Assembly: GCA_030146045.1 (NCBI GenBank)
Contig: JASLDG010000050.1
Location: forward strand, 1 to 13,931
Length of the DNA stretch: 13,931 nt
Source: Candidatus Saccharimonadales bacterium
GTDB taxonomy: Bacteria > Patescibacteriota > Saccharimonadia > Saccharimonadales > Saccharimonadaceae
Direction of reading: 5' to 3'
The first letter of the stretch is position 1. Every line of letters starts with the position of its first letter. A model generated the notes under the pieces. That model was not told where the DNA came from. It saw only the letters and a list, made by a program, of their open reading frames with translations, and ran no database searches. Below, in pieces: positions 6,215 through 13,274 of this stretch. Both the position numbers and the translations under genes were made by a program.

Positions 6215-7045
6215 CATAACCTAAGGTTGAGGTTTGTGACCTCCCTTGGTGTACGTTGATAGTTTGCTATACGATACAAGTACGATTACTTCAGCTTTTT
6301 GCCCGTCAGGTTTGATTGGCGAGAAGCTGGAGTAATCACACGAACAGTGATTCCAGCTTCATGATGCGTATACCTTACGCCTCATGCTTCCATGTAACTA
6401 CGCGACTTGCGTTTGAGATGAAAGGAAGGTGATTTCGTGCATCCCGCACGAGCTTCGCCCTAGTACAGCCCTAAGAGGTGGCCCGCCATGTGCGGGTCAC
6501 CCAAGGGGGTGGCTATCCCTAAAAATAGATGAAAAATCGGCAAAGCATGGCAAAGAGGAGCAATGAAATGAAGTCCGTGTAGCCCCGTAGGGGCCGCGGT
6601 GGATCCGTAAGGACCGCGAATCGGGTGGAGCAGCCGTACTGTTACCTTCTGCCTTATGGTGGAAATTCATCGGCGACGTGAGAGGAATCACGATGTCCTA
6701 CTGTATGTAGCCCCTAGGGGCTCTTTCGCCGGCGTGTGGCCGTAAAACACACCCCTCGCTAATGGGTTTTCGGTGATCATAGCCGCCACAGGCTAACACA
6801 CCGACGGTGTACACCCCCACGAGGTTCGGCGGGGCGCGACGTGCGCTCCGCCACCAAACTTGTAGTTCTGGTCGAGCCTTCATAGGTTCCCAAAATGCTG
6901 CCAGTGGGCGGCAAGAGTGAGCGATTCCTGGATAGGGAATCAGTAGCTTTGAGACTTTTTAGGCTCAGCTCAGTTCTCCTCTTGCCCCCTGGCATGACAC
7001 GTATACTACTATTTATACGGCCTGCTCCTTTGGAGCAGGTTTTTA
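6215..7045 (+). ncRNA. Candidate large structured non-coding RNA of about 830 nt, family not recognised
   Basis: Between a perfect promoter and a strong terminator there is no plausible gene but many self-complementary stems. Those seen by eye: 6220-6233/6239-6249 (11 bp with a small bulge, right at the 5' end); 6284-6297/6324-6337; the rival 6323-6338/6348-6360; 6361-6370/6376-6385; 6436-6440/6446-6450; 6477-6486/6492-6501; 6582-6586/6590-6594; 6595-6606/6611-6618 with a GTAA loop; 6677-6681/6688-6692; 6771-6784/6791-6803; 6828-6836/6844-6852. A 3' domain is closed by 6899-6904/6989-6994 and 6910-6922/6968-6986 and contains hairpins 6923-6928/6936-6941 and 6950-6953/6964-6967. Single-stranded A-rich joints lie between (about 6530-6575). 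I see no tRNA-like end or tag reading frame (tmRNA), no RNase P core, no SRP loop, and no group II domain V. Ends are inferred from promoter and terminator. A giant RNA of OLE, GOLLD or ROOL type is a possible comparison I cannot test. Confidence 0.72.
7021..7045 (+). terminator. Rho-independent terminator of the large non-coding RNA
   Basis: CCTGCTCC (7021-7028) pairs perfectly with GGAGCAGG (7032-7039) around TTT and is followed by TTTTT. It separates the RNA from sbcB, whose start lies only 23 bases further on. A small hairpin, GTATA/TATAC (7001-7018), sits just before it. Confidence 0.93.
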
Positions 7046-7055
7046 AATTTTCCTG

Positions 7056-7061
7056 TATGAT
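7056..7061 (+). promoter_or_regulatory. Candidate -10 box of sbcB, leaderless arrangement
   Basis: TATGAT ends 6 bases before the sbcB ATG at 7068, and no Shine-Dalgarno exists. The corresponding -35 position falls inside the terminator stem and is not consensus. Read-through from the upstream RNA is the alternative. Confidence 0.45.
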
Positions 7062-7067
7062 AAATAT

Positions 7068-8507
7068 ATGGCTCAGACCTTTTTCTTTTATGACCTTGAA
7101 ACCAGCGGCCTCAGTGCGCGCGATGATCGGATCATGCAGTTTGCTGGCATGCGGACTGATATGGACTTGAATCCAATCGGTGAGCCGTACAATGTACTGG
7201 TTGCGCTGAATGATGACACGCTGCCGAGCCCACAGGCACTCCTGGTAACAGGCATTACACCGCAGCAGACGGTGGCCGATGGCTATACCGAGGCGCAGTT
7301 TGCTAAGATTTTGAACGACGAGATTTTTACCGAAGATACAATTGCGGTTGGGTTTAACAATATCCGATTTGATGATGAATTTGTGCGTCATTTGTTTTGG
7401 CGAAATTTCTATGACCCGTATGCATGGTGCTGGCGTGACGGTCGGTCGCGCTGGGATTTGCTGGACGTCGTGCGGATGACGCGGGCGCTCCGTCCTGAAG
7501 GCATTGTGTGGCCAGTTGTGGATGGCAAAGCAACGAATCGGTTGGAGCTTTTGACTAAAGAGAATGGGATCGATCATGTTAAAGCGCACGATGCCCTTAG
7601 TGATGTTGAGGCGCTGATTGCCGTCACCAAACTGATCAAGGAGAAACAGCCGCAACTGTACGACTATTTGCTGAAAATGCGCGATAAAAAGGCTGTGCAG
7701 GCACTCGTGAATCTTGATGACAAGAAGCCATTTGTCTATACAAGTGGCCGCTATGATGCTGAGTATCAGAAAACGACGGTCGCATTTCCACTGACGGCCG
7801 GGCGCAATGGCGGTGCGGTAGTGTACGATCTGCGCTATGATCCAACGCCATTTGTGGATTTGGATGAAAAAGCACTGGCGGCGAAGCTCTTCGCGAGCTG
7901 GGAAGAGCGCCAAGCGGATGATTTTGTCAAATTGCCGGTCAAAGAGCTGCAGTATAATCGTGCGCCAGCGGTTGCGCCACTTGGTGTGTTAGAACAAGAG
8001 GATGGCTGGTCAAAGATACAGATTGATAAAGAGACAATCCAAAAACATCAAACAATACTTTTGAAAGCGCCGCATTTTGCTGAGAATCTTCGAGCAGTCT
8101 ATGAGTCGAGACCGGCATTTAAAAAGTCGAGTGATGTCGAAGCGCAACTGTACGATGGATTTCTGGAGTCCCGAGATGCAGTACGGTGTGAGGCGGTGCG
8201 GAATGCGGATGAGCGGCAGCTGGCCGATTTTCATCCGGAATTTGCCGATACGCGGCTACCTGAGCTGTTGATGCACTATAAAGCACGCAATTACCCGAAG
8301 ACATTATCAGCGAGCGAGGCTACTGCATGGGAGACATGGCGAACAGCGCATATTCAGAAGAGCTTACCTGGGTTCATGAAGGCGATGCAGGTGAGTTCTG
8401 CTAAGGCTGATGAGAACGGCCAGTATGTATTGCAGGAGTTGCTTTTGTGGCTCGAGAGTATTGCGCCAAGCGATATGAGCGATCAGGACGCAGCGCCGGA
8501 ATTTTAG
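7068..8507 (+). CDS. sbcB: Exodeoxyribonuclease I (ExoI, DEDDh 3'-5' ssDNA exonuclease)
   Basis: ExoI degrades single-stranded DNA from the 3' end in recombination and mismatch repair. The 479-residue length matches E. coli ExoI. Exo I motif YDLETSG has Asp9 and Glu11; Exo II is GFNNIRFDDE with Asp102; Exo III is AHDALSDVEA with His174 and Asp179, making the full DEDDh set. Family-specific blocks are also present: QFAGMRTD, VTGITPQ, RNFYDPYAW (112-120), SRWDLLDVVR, ALRPEGI (140-146) and NRLELLTKENGI. The C-terminal half carries the SH3-like and helical regions (DAQLYDGF and HYKARNYP equivalents), so it is a complete ExoI and not a lone exonuclease domain. The start is fixed by the conserved N-terminus. 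It is a single-gene unit between two terminators. The close block-by-block resemblance to proteobacterial ExoI raises the possibility of acquisition. Confidence 0.96.
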   Translation: MAQTFFFYDLETSGLSARDDRIMQFAGMRTDMDLNPIGEPYNVLVALNDDTLPSPQALLVTGITPQQTVADGYTEAQFAKILNDEIFTEDTIAVGFNNIRFDDEFVRHLFWRNFYDPYAWCWRDGRSRWDLLDVVRMTRALRPEGIVWPVVDGKATNRLELLTKENGIDHVKAHDALSDVEALIAVTKLIKEKQPQLYDYLLKMRDKKAVQALVNLDDKKPFVYTSGRYDAEYQKTTVAFPLTAGRNGGAVVYDLRYDPTPFVDLDEKALAAKLFASWEERQADDFVKLPVKELQYNRAPAVAPLGVLEQEDGWSKIQIDKETIQKHQTILLKAPHFAENLRAVYESRPAFKKSSDVEAQLYDGFLESRDAVRCEAVRNADERQLADFHPEFADTRLPELLMHYKARNYPKTLSASEATAWETWRTAHIQKSLPGFMKAMQVSSAKADENGQYVLQELLLWLESIAPSDMSDQDAAPEF

Positions 8508-8609
8508 TGGGCGGGTACGCGGGTGCTGTCCTGACCAGTGCCACTCGCGCAGGCGCGGCAAAGAAGAGCTGCGAGGGCTGACACCCTCTTCTCGATAGAC
8601 CGTTACATG

Positions 8610-8647
8610 CCAACAAAAAATAGGCAGCAAGGCCTATTTTTTGTTGG
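8610..8647. terminator. Bidirectional terminator between sbcB and the small membrane protein gene
   Basis: CCAACAAAAAATAGGC (8610-8625) is perfectly complementary to GCCTATTTTTTGTTGG (8632-8647), with a 6-base loop. Poly-A and poly-T arms let it serve both converging genes. The rest of the 209-base gap holds a bulged hairpin (AGAAG 8562-8566 and AGGG 8574-8577 with 8584-8592) and a weak one (8686-8703), but no gene. Confidence 0.85.
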
Positions 8648-8716
8648 GTTGCTCTTCGCTTTTAGTCTATCTCGCAGAGGGAATCAGCTCTCGCGACGGA
8701 GCTCGGTATTCAAAAG

Positions 8717-9007
8717 TTAAATACGGCCGTAACGGCGCTTTGGCATGCTGCCTTGACGAGTCAGGTAACGTTTGGTGAGGATGTGAACTTCGTAGAAGTG
8801 TTTGACGTGGTGTGAGACGAAGCGCGCCATCAGAACCCAGCCGATGGAAAAGAAGCCAACAAGCATAATACCTGGTGAGACCTGGAATGATGTGCCGGGG
8901 ATGGAGCCCGAGAGGAGAAAGATGACGAGTGCGTCAAGCACGCCTGACGCCACAAGGATTGTTCCAAGAAAGAAGATAGCGGCGGTAGTGACGATGGCTT
9001 TTGACAC
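8717..9007 (-). CDS. Small membrane protein with two predicted helices, function unknown
   Basis: This 96-residue protein has hydrophobic stretches at about 5-31 (ending in VIFLLSG) and 43-62 (PGIMLVGFFSIGWVLMARF), joined by a short polar loop, and a basic His/Arg/Lys-rich tail (SHHVKHF...KRRYGRI) expected in the cytoplasm. I do not recognise a family. It starts with GTG (complement of 9005-9007), supported by GGAG (complement of 9016-9019) eight bases upstream and by a promoter at 9044-9072. The protein-like hydropathy pattern, the ribosome site, the promoter and the terminator together make it a real gene despite its size. It is divergent from uvrA and convergent with sbcB, with no operon partner. 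Confidence 0.75.
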   Translation of the reverse strand: MSKAIVTTAAIFFLGTILVASGVLDALVIFLLSGSIPGTSFQVSPGIMLVGFFSIGWVLMARFVSHHVKHFYEVHILTKRYLTRQGSMPKRRYGRI

Positions 9008-9043
9008 GAGGTGGACTCCGTTGGCTTATATATTGTATGAACT

Positions 9044-9072
9044 AATATAGCAATATGGTCAACAGTATGCAA
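9044..9072 (-). promoter_or_regulatory. Promoter of the small membrane protein gene
   Basis: On the minus strand: TTGCAT (complement of 9067-9072), 17-base spacer, TGC extension and TATATT (complement of 9044-9049). The transcript would carry a leader of about 30 nt containing the GGAG site. A second option, TTGACC with TACAAT, has a 19-base spacer and is less likely. Confidence 0.6.
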
Positions 9073-9094
9073 TTATAAGCGTTTTGAATAATAC

Positions 9095-9147
9095 AGTAAA
9101 TTTTACTACATGTGTGCATCTAGAATAACGAAGATGTGCATCTGGAA
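9095..9147 (+). promoter_or_regulatory. Repeat elements upstream of uvrA, possible operator
   Basis: A 13-base direct repeat, TGTGCATCTAGAA (9113-9125) and TGTGCATCTGGAA (9135-9147), has one mismatch and a 22-base period, about two helical turns. The second copy overlaps an inverted repeat, AGATG-TG-CATCT (9132-9143), and ends where the -35 region of the uvrA promoter would lie. A separate palindrome, AGTAAA-T-TTTACT, sits at 9095-9107. Neither matches the E. coli or Bacillus LexA box. Confidence 0.45.
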
Positions 9148-9163
9148 AGAAGTATATGTTTGA

Positions 9164-9172
9164 TGGTATAAT
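9164..9172 (+). promoter_or_regulatory. Extended -10 promoter of uvrA, leaderless arrangement
   Basis: TGG followed by perfect TATAAT (9167-9172), then 9 bases to the ATG at 9182. The -35 position (9144-9149) is not consensus, so the TGN extension probably compensates. Confidence 0.7.
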
Positions 9173-9181
9173 AGCCTAGAT

Positions 9182-12004
9182 ATGCCTGAGGTAATTAGAG
9201 TAACTGGTGCGCGTGAGCACAATCTGAAGAATGTTAATGTGGAAATCCCGCGAGATAAGCTCGTTGTCATTACAGGCTTGAGCGGATCGGGAAAATCATC
9301 CTTAGCGTTCGATACGATCTACGCCGAGGGCCAGCGACGCTACGTCGAGAGTCTTTCGAGCTATGCTCGTCAATTTTTAGGAACGATGGATAAGCCGGAT
9401 GTGGATCAGATTGAAGGATTGAGTCCAGCTATTAGTATTGACCAAAAATCAACCAGCCGTAATCCGCGATCAACGGTAGCAACAGTGACTGAAATCTATG
9501 ACTATATGCGTCTTTTATTCGCACGTATTGGTGTGCCACATTGTCCCATAGATGGCACGGCGGTGCAGCGCCGCACTCCGCAAGATATTATTGATGCGAT
9601 TTTGGGGTACGAATCAGGGAAGCGTCTCATGCTCCTCGCGCCTATCGTTAAAGATAAGAAGGGTGAATTTGCTCATATTCCTGAACAGTATACCCGCCTT
9701 GGATTTGCACGCGCACGTGTTGACGGCGTGGTGTATGCGCTGGATGAATTTCCAGAGCTGCAAAAGAGCTACAAGCACTCAATCGAAATCGTGGTCGACC
9801 GTATTGTGATGAGCACCGATATGAATGCACGCGTAGCACAATCGGTTGAGCAGGCGCTTGATCTCGGTGGTGGTGTCGTAGAAGTATTGGACGTTGAGAC
9901 TGAAGCAACCGCTGTCTACTCGCAGCGTTATGCCTGTATTAATCATCCGAATGAAGAAATTCCTGAGCTCGAGCCGCGTCTATTCAGCTTTAACGCGCCA
10001 CAAGGCGCATGCCCGGTCTGTACCGGTCTTGGCAGTCGACTTGAGGTCGATCCTGATTTGGTTTTTAATCCAAATCTGACCATCGCTGAAGGATCTATTC
10101 GCCCGTATAATCGCGTGAACAGTGATGCATGGTACATGAAGCGCCTGAGTGTTGTCGCTGAGGCACACGGCTTTAGTACGCAAGTACCCGTAAAGGATTT
10201 AAGCGAAGAGGCACGTCAAAAAGTGCTTTATGGCACGGGTAACCAGCAGTATACAGTGCAGTTGGGGAGTGGTCGCACCTATGACTCGACCTACGAAGGT
10301 GTGATTCCAAACTTAGAGCGCCGCCACAAAGAGACTGACAGCGAATTTATGCGAAAAGACATCGAGCGCTTCATGCGCGAGCGTAAATGTCATGCGTGTA
10401 ACGGCGCGCGTCTCAAGCCAGTTGTGCTGGCGGTGACCGTGCATGGTATGAATATTATGGATATTTGTAGTTTAGGTGTGGATGATGCTTTGGATATCTT
10501 CCGTCATCAGTTAAAGCTCGACGAGAATGAGCTCTTTATTGCCAGCCAGATTTTGAAAGAGATTACCTCTCGATTAGAGTTTATGAGCAATGTCGGATTG
10601 AACTACCTGGAACTGGCTCGTGCTGCGAACACATTGAGCGGTGGTGAAGCGCAGCGTATTCGTTTGGCGACACAAATTGGGTCGGGGTTACAGGGAGTGC
10701 TCTACGTGCTCGATGAGCCCTCAATTGGTTTGCATCAGCGTGATAATGACCGCCTGATCGCGACGCTCAAACACCTGCGTGATCTTGGTAATACAGTGCT
10801 CGTGGTCGAGCATGACGAAGATACTATCCGTGAAGCAGACTATCTGTTGGATATTGGGCCTGGTGCTGGTGTAGCGGGCGGTCAGGTTGTCGCGGCTGGG
10901 ACGCCGAGTGAAGTGGCCGATGATCCCAACAGCATTACCGGACGATTTTTGGCAGGGACGGAAAAGATTGATGTGCCTAAAAAACGCCGCCAGATCGAAA
11001 AAGACCGTGTGCTCGTCGTACGGGGTGCACGAGAAAATAATCTTAAGAATATTGATGTAACTATCCCACTTGGTTTAATGACGGTGGTGAGCGGTGTGAG
11101 CGGGAGCGGCAAATCGACGCTCGTTAATGATATTCTCGCGAAGGAATTATCGGCGCGCTTGCATCGTAGTCAGGAAGTGCCGGGGACGCACGATACGATT
11201 GAAGGTATCAAGCAGCTCGATAAAGCGATTGTGATTGACCAGTCAGCGATTGGTCGTACGCCGCGATCAAATCCGGCGACATACACTGGAGTGTTTACGG
11301 CAATTCGCGAGCTGTTTGCGAGTACGCCTGAAGCGAATATCCGCGGCTATAAAGCAGGGCGATTTAGCTTTAATGTGAAGGGCGGCCGCTGTGAGAACTG
11401 CCAGGGTGACGGGGTGATTAAGATTGAAATGCACTTTTTACCTGATGTGTATGTGACGTGTGACGTCTGTCATGGCAAGCGCTACAACCGTGAGGCGCTC
11501 GAGATTAAGTACAAAGACAAGACGATTAGCGATGTCTTGCAAATGACCGTTGAGCAAGCGGCGGAATTTTTTGCAAATATTCCAGCGATTGAACGTAAGC
11601 TCACGACGCTGGTCGAAGTGGGCTTGGGCTATATACGGCTCGGTCAACCGGCAACGACGTTTAGCGGTGGTGAAGCGCAGCGCATTAAGCTGGCGAGCGA
11701 GCTGAGCCGTCGGAGCACCGGTAAGACGATGTATATTCTCGACGAGCCAACAACTGGTTTGCACAGTGCCGACGTTAAACGCCTGATGGGAATTTTGCAA
11801 AAGCTGGTCGAAGGCGGCAATAGCATGGTGATTATTGAGCATAATTTGGACGTCATTAAAACGGCCGACCATATTATTGATATGGGCCCCGAAGGCGGCC
11901 ACGGAGGTGGAACGGTGATTGCCGAGGGTACACCAGAAAAGATTGCAGGGGTGGCTGCATCATTTACAGGTAAATATCTGAAGCCACTCCTTGGCAGTAA
12001 ATAA
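9182..12004 (+). CDS. uvrA: UvrABC excision nuclease subunit A
   Basis: UvrA is the damage-recognition ATPase of nucleotide excision repair; it dimerises and loads UvrB. The 940 residues match the family. The first ABC module has Walker A GLSGSGKSS (32-40), Q-loop region IEGLSPAISIDQKS (77-90) and signature LSGGEAQR (about 485) followed by the Walker B YVLDEPSIGLH. The second has Walker A GVSGSGKST (about 637), signature FSGGEAQR (about 827) and ILDEPTTGLH. Zinc sites: CINH at 252-255 with CPVC at 277-280; CHAC in the insertion; and CENC...CDVC in the second module. The first site has His where many UvrAs have the second Cys. The start is set by the conserved PEVIRVTGAREHNLKN N-terminus and the -10 box 9 bases upstream. 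The TAA stop shares its last A with the next ATG. No uvrB or uvrC lies in the window. Confidence 0.98.
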   Translation: MPEVIRVTGAREHNLKNVNVEIPRDKLVVITGLSGSGKSSLAFDTIYAEGQRRYVESLSSYARQFLGTMDKPDVDQIEGLSPAISIDQKSTSRNPRSTVATVTEIYDYMRLLFARIGVPHCPIDGTAVQRRTPQDIIDAILGYESGKRLMLLAPIVKDKKGEFAHIPEQYTRLGFARARVDGVVYALDEFPELQKSYKHSIEIVVDRIVMSTDMNARVAQSVEQALDLGGGVVEVLDVETEATAVYSQRYACINHPNEEIPELEPRLFSFNAPQGACPVCTGLGSRLEVDPDLVFNPNLTIAEGSIRPYNRVNSDAWYMKRLSVVAEAHGFSTQVPVKDLSEEARQKVLYGTGNQQYTVQLGSGRTYDSTYEGVIPNLERRHKETDSEFMRKDIERFMRERKCHACNGARLKPVVLAVTVHGMNIMDICSLGVDDALDIFRHQLKLDENELFIASQILKEITSRLEFMSNVGLNYLELARAANTLSGGEAQRIRLATQIGSGLQGVLYVLDEPSIGLHQRDNDRLIATLKHLRDLGNTVLVVEHDEDTIREADYLLDIGPGAGVAGGQVVAAGTPSEVADDPNSITGRFLAGTEKIDVPKKRRQIEKDRVLVVRGARENNLKNIDVTIPLGLMTVVSGVSGSGKSTLVNDILAKELSARLHRSQEVPGTHDTIEGIKQLDKAIVIDQSAIGRTPRSNPATYTGVFTAIRELFASTPEANIRGYKAGRFSFNVKGGRCENCQGDGVIKIEMHFLPDVYVTCDVCHGKRYNREALEIKYKDKTISDVLQMTVEQAAEFFANIPAIERKLTTLVEVGLGYIRLGQPATTFSGGEAQRIKLASELSRRSTGKTMYILDEPTTGLHSADVKRLMGILQKLVEGGNSMVIIEHNLDVIKTADHIIDMGPEGGHGGGTVIAEGTPEKIAGVAASFTGKYLKPLLGSK

Positions 12005-12570
12005 TGCGCCGTCTCTTTTTGGCGCAATATGTGCGGAGTTTCCGGACGGTGGGTGCGGTGACGCCAAGTTCGCGGTTTTTGGCACGCAAGATGGTGGCGG
12101 CTGCTGGCGTCGCGTCGGCTCAGGTTATTGTTGAATATGGGCCAGGCACGGGCGTGTTTACGCGTGAAATTATTGCCAAAAAGCATGCCTCGGCACGATT
12201 GATCGTTATTGAATCGAACCGGGCATTTTATGAAGAGCTTGTCCGATTGTATGAGAGCAATGCGTCGGTTACGATCGTGCATGATTCAGCTGAGTGTATT
12301 GAAACGATTCTCACCAGTCAAGGCATTAATCAGCCGGTCGATTGCATCGTGTCGGGACTACCTTTTGCGGCGCTTCCTGCTGCTGTATCGACACGTATTC
12401 TTGAGGCAACGACTCGCGTATTGCGGCCGAGTGGAGCGTTTGTGACGTTTCAATACACACTCTTAAAAAAGAACTATTTTCATGGCTTTTTTGATCATTT
12501 GGTGATGACCCGTGAGTATCGAAATATCCCACCTGCCTATATTTTACGCTGTTGGAATGACAAAAAGTAA
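12004..12570 (+). CDS. Class I SAM-dependent methyltransferase, PmtA/rRNA-dimethyladenosine-like
   Basis: This 188-residue methyltransferase has motif I VEYGPGTGVFT (43-53), the acidic SAM-ribose end of strand 2, VIESNRAF (68-75), VHDSAE (92-97), the motif IV-like IVSGLPFAALP (115-125), and late TFQY (148-151) and NIPPAY (174-179). The N-terminal VGAVTPSSRFLARKM block, together with SGLP and NIPPAY, is characteristic of the bacterial phospholipid N-methyltransferase (PmtA) group, which resembles KsgA. KsgA itself has an NxPY motif IV, absent here, so 16S dimethylation is less likely. The true substrate (lipid or other) cannot be told. The ATG overlaps the uvrA TAA as TAATG, so translation is coupled, though a functional link to repair is not implied. 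It converges with dedA, whose stop lies two bases beyond its own. Confidence 0.85.
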   Translation: MRRLFLAQYVRSFRTVGAVTPSSRFLARKMVAAAGVASAQVIVEYGPGTGVFTREIIAKKHASARLIVIESNRAFYEELVRLYESNASVTIVHDSAECIETILTSQGINQPVDCIVSGLPFAALPAAVSTRILEATTRVLRPSGAFVTFQYTLLKKNYFHGFFDHLVMTREYRNIPPAYILRCWNDKK

Positions 12571-12581
12571 GGTTACTTTTT
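12562..12581. repeat. Palindrome spanning the two convergent stop codons
   Basis: AAAAAGTAA (12562-12570) is the exact complement of TTACTTTTT (12573-12581), separated by GG. Both converging genes end in Lys-Lys-stop through it. It may be a weak bidirectional terminator, but the stem has almost no G-C pairs. Confidence 0.5.
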
Positions 12582-13208
12582 AAGCTTGAGGTGTCGAAGG
12601 AGTTTTTTGCGCACGTCAGCATTGGCTAGAGAGTGGATGAATGGCCCGAGCAGCGAGAGGATGATAATGAGGGCAATGATTGGCAAGATAAGCATATCGA
12701 CATTAATGCCGTGTGATTCAAGCCAATGGCCTGCGTAAAAGCCGAGTAGGGTAACGCTAATCGCCCAGAGCGCAGCGCCGATTGCATTATAAAACATCAG
12801 TGTTTTGTATGGCATATTGGCAACACCAGCGATAATTGGCACGAATGAACGTACTGCCGGGACAAAACGACCGAAGATAATAGCTTTGCCACCATGCTTC
12901 TTGTAGAAATTTTGAGCTTTATCAACATAATCCTGGCGAAAGAGTACCTTGCGCTCGCCATTCACGTAACGTTTACCAAGACCTCGCCCCATCCAATATC
13001 CGAGTGTTACACCAGCAAAGTTACTGAGGAAGATGAGGATGATGGCCAAGGTGACGGAAAAATGACCTTTGGCCGCCAGGAGACCGGCCGTAAAGAGGAG
13101 TGTATCACCAGGCAGGAAAAAGCCAAACGGAAATGCGCTTTCAATAAAAATAGTAGCGACAATGCCGCCAAGTCCAAGTGAGACGATAATATCGTTGATT
13201 TGATGCAT
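12573..13208 (-). CDS. DedA family (SNARE-associated) membrane protein, likely lipid-carrier transporter
   Basis: DedA proteins are membrane transporters; some flip undecaprenyl phosphate back across the membrane for cell-wall synthesis, others act on phospholipids. This 211-residue protein has the family's re-entrant motif IESAFPFGFFLPGDTLL (22-38) with Glu23 and Asp35, then a helix-rich region (51-72, LAIILIFLSNFAGVTLGYWMG), an amphipathic stretch, the hallmark FGRFVPAVRSFVPIIAG (112-128) with both arginines, and two C-terminal membrane segments (about 136-160 and 171-194). The basic tail ends in KLKK. The ATG lies 9 bases after a TGC-TACAAT box on the minus strand, so it is probably leaderless. 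It is divergent from the bL25 gene and convergent with the methyltransferase gene. The particular lipid substrate cannot be read from sequence; UptA-like carrier recycling would fit with MltG and the CHAP hydrolase. Confidence 0.93.
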   Translation of the reverse strand: MHQINDIIVSLGLGGIVATIFIESAFPFGFFLPGDTLLFTAGLLAAKGHFSVTLAIILIFLSNFAGVTLGYWMGRGLGKRYVNGERKVLFRQDYVDKAQNFYKKHGGKAIIFGRFVPAVRSFVPIIAGVANMPYKTLMFYNAIGAALWAISVTLLGFYAGHWLESHGINVDMLILPIIALIIILSLLGPFIHSLANADVRKKLLRHLKLKK

Positions 13209-13217
13209 ACTGAACCC

Positions 13218-13226
13218 ATTGTAGCA
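13218..13226 (-). promoter_or_regulatory. Extended -10 promoter of dedA
   Basis: On the minus strand, TGC (complement of 13224-13226) precedes TACAAT (complement of 13218-13223). The dedA ATG starts 9 bases after it. There is no convincing -35. Confidence 0.6.
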
Positions 13227-13230
13227 TGCA

Positions 13231-13239
13231 TGGTATAAT
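13231..13239 (+). promoter_or_regulatory. Extended -10 promoter of the bL25 gene
   Basis: TGG followed by perfect TATAAT (13234-13239). The -35 position (13211-13216, TGAACC) is weak. Unlike the other extended -10 promoters on the plus strand, this one leaves a short leader containing GAAAGGGG (13262-13269), 5 bases before the ATG. Confidence 0.7.
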
Positions 13240-13274
13240 AAGAGGTACTAGTACGACAGAAGAAAGGGGTCTTT

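Noticed and set aside
6215..7045. tmRNA, RNase P RNA, group I or group II intron identity for the large RNA
   Set aside because: No tRNA-like CCA end or tag frame, no GAGGAAAGUCC-type core with its partner, and no domain V hairpin or intron core could be found. A covariance search is needed to be certain.
6777..7913. 378-residue open frame on the minus strand
   Set aside because: It lies opposite sbcB and the structured RNA, has no family motifs and no ribosome site, and is a shadow frame of sbcB.
8508..8609. Small RNA such as SRP 4.5S after sbcB
   Set aside because: Only one bulged hairpin is visible, with no GGAA-capped SRP loop motif and no promoter.
12004..12570. KsgA/RsmA 16S rRNA dimethyltransferase
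   Set aside because: The motif IV NxPY is replaced by SGLPF, the protein is much shorter than KsgA, and the TPSS and NIPPAY blocks fit the PmtA group better.
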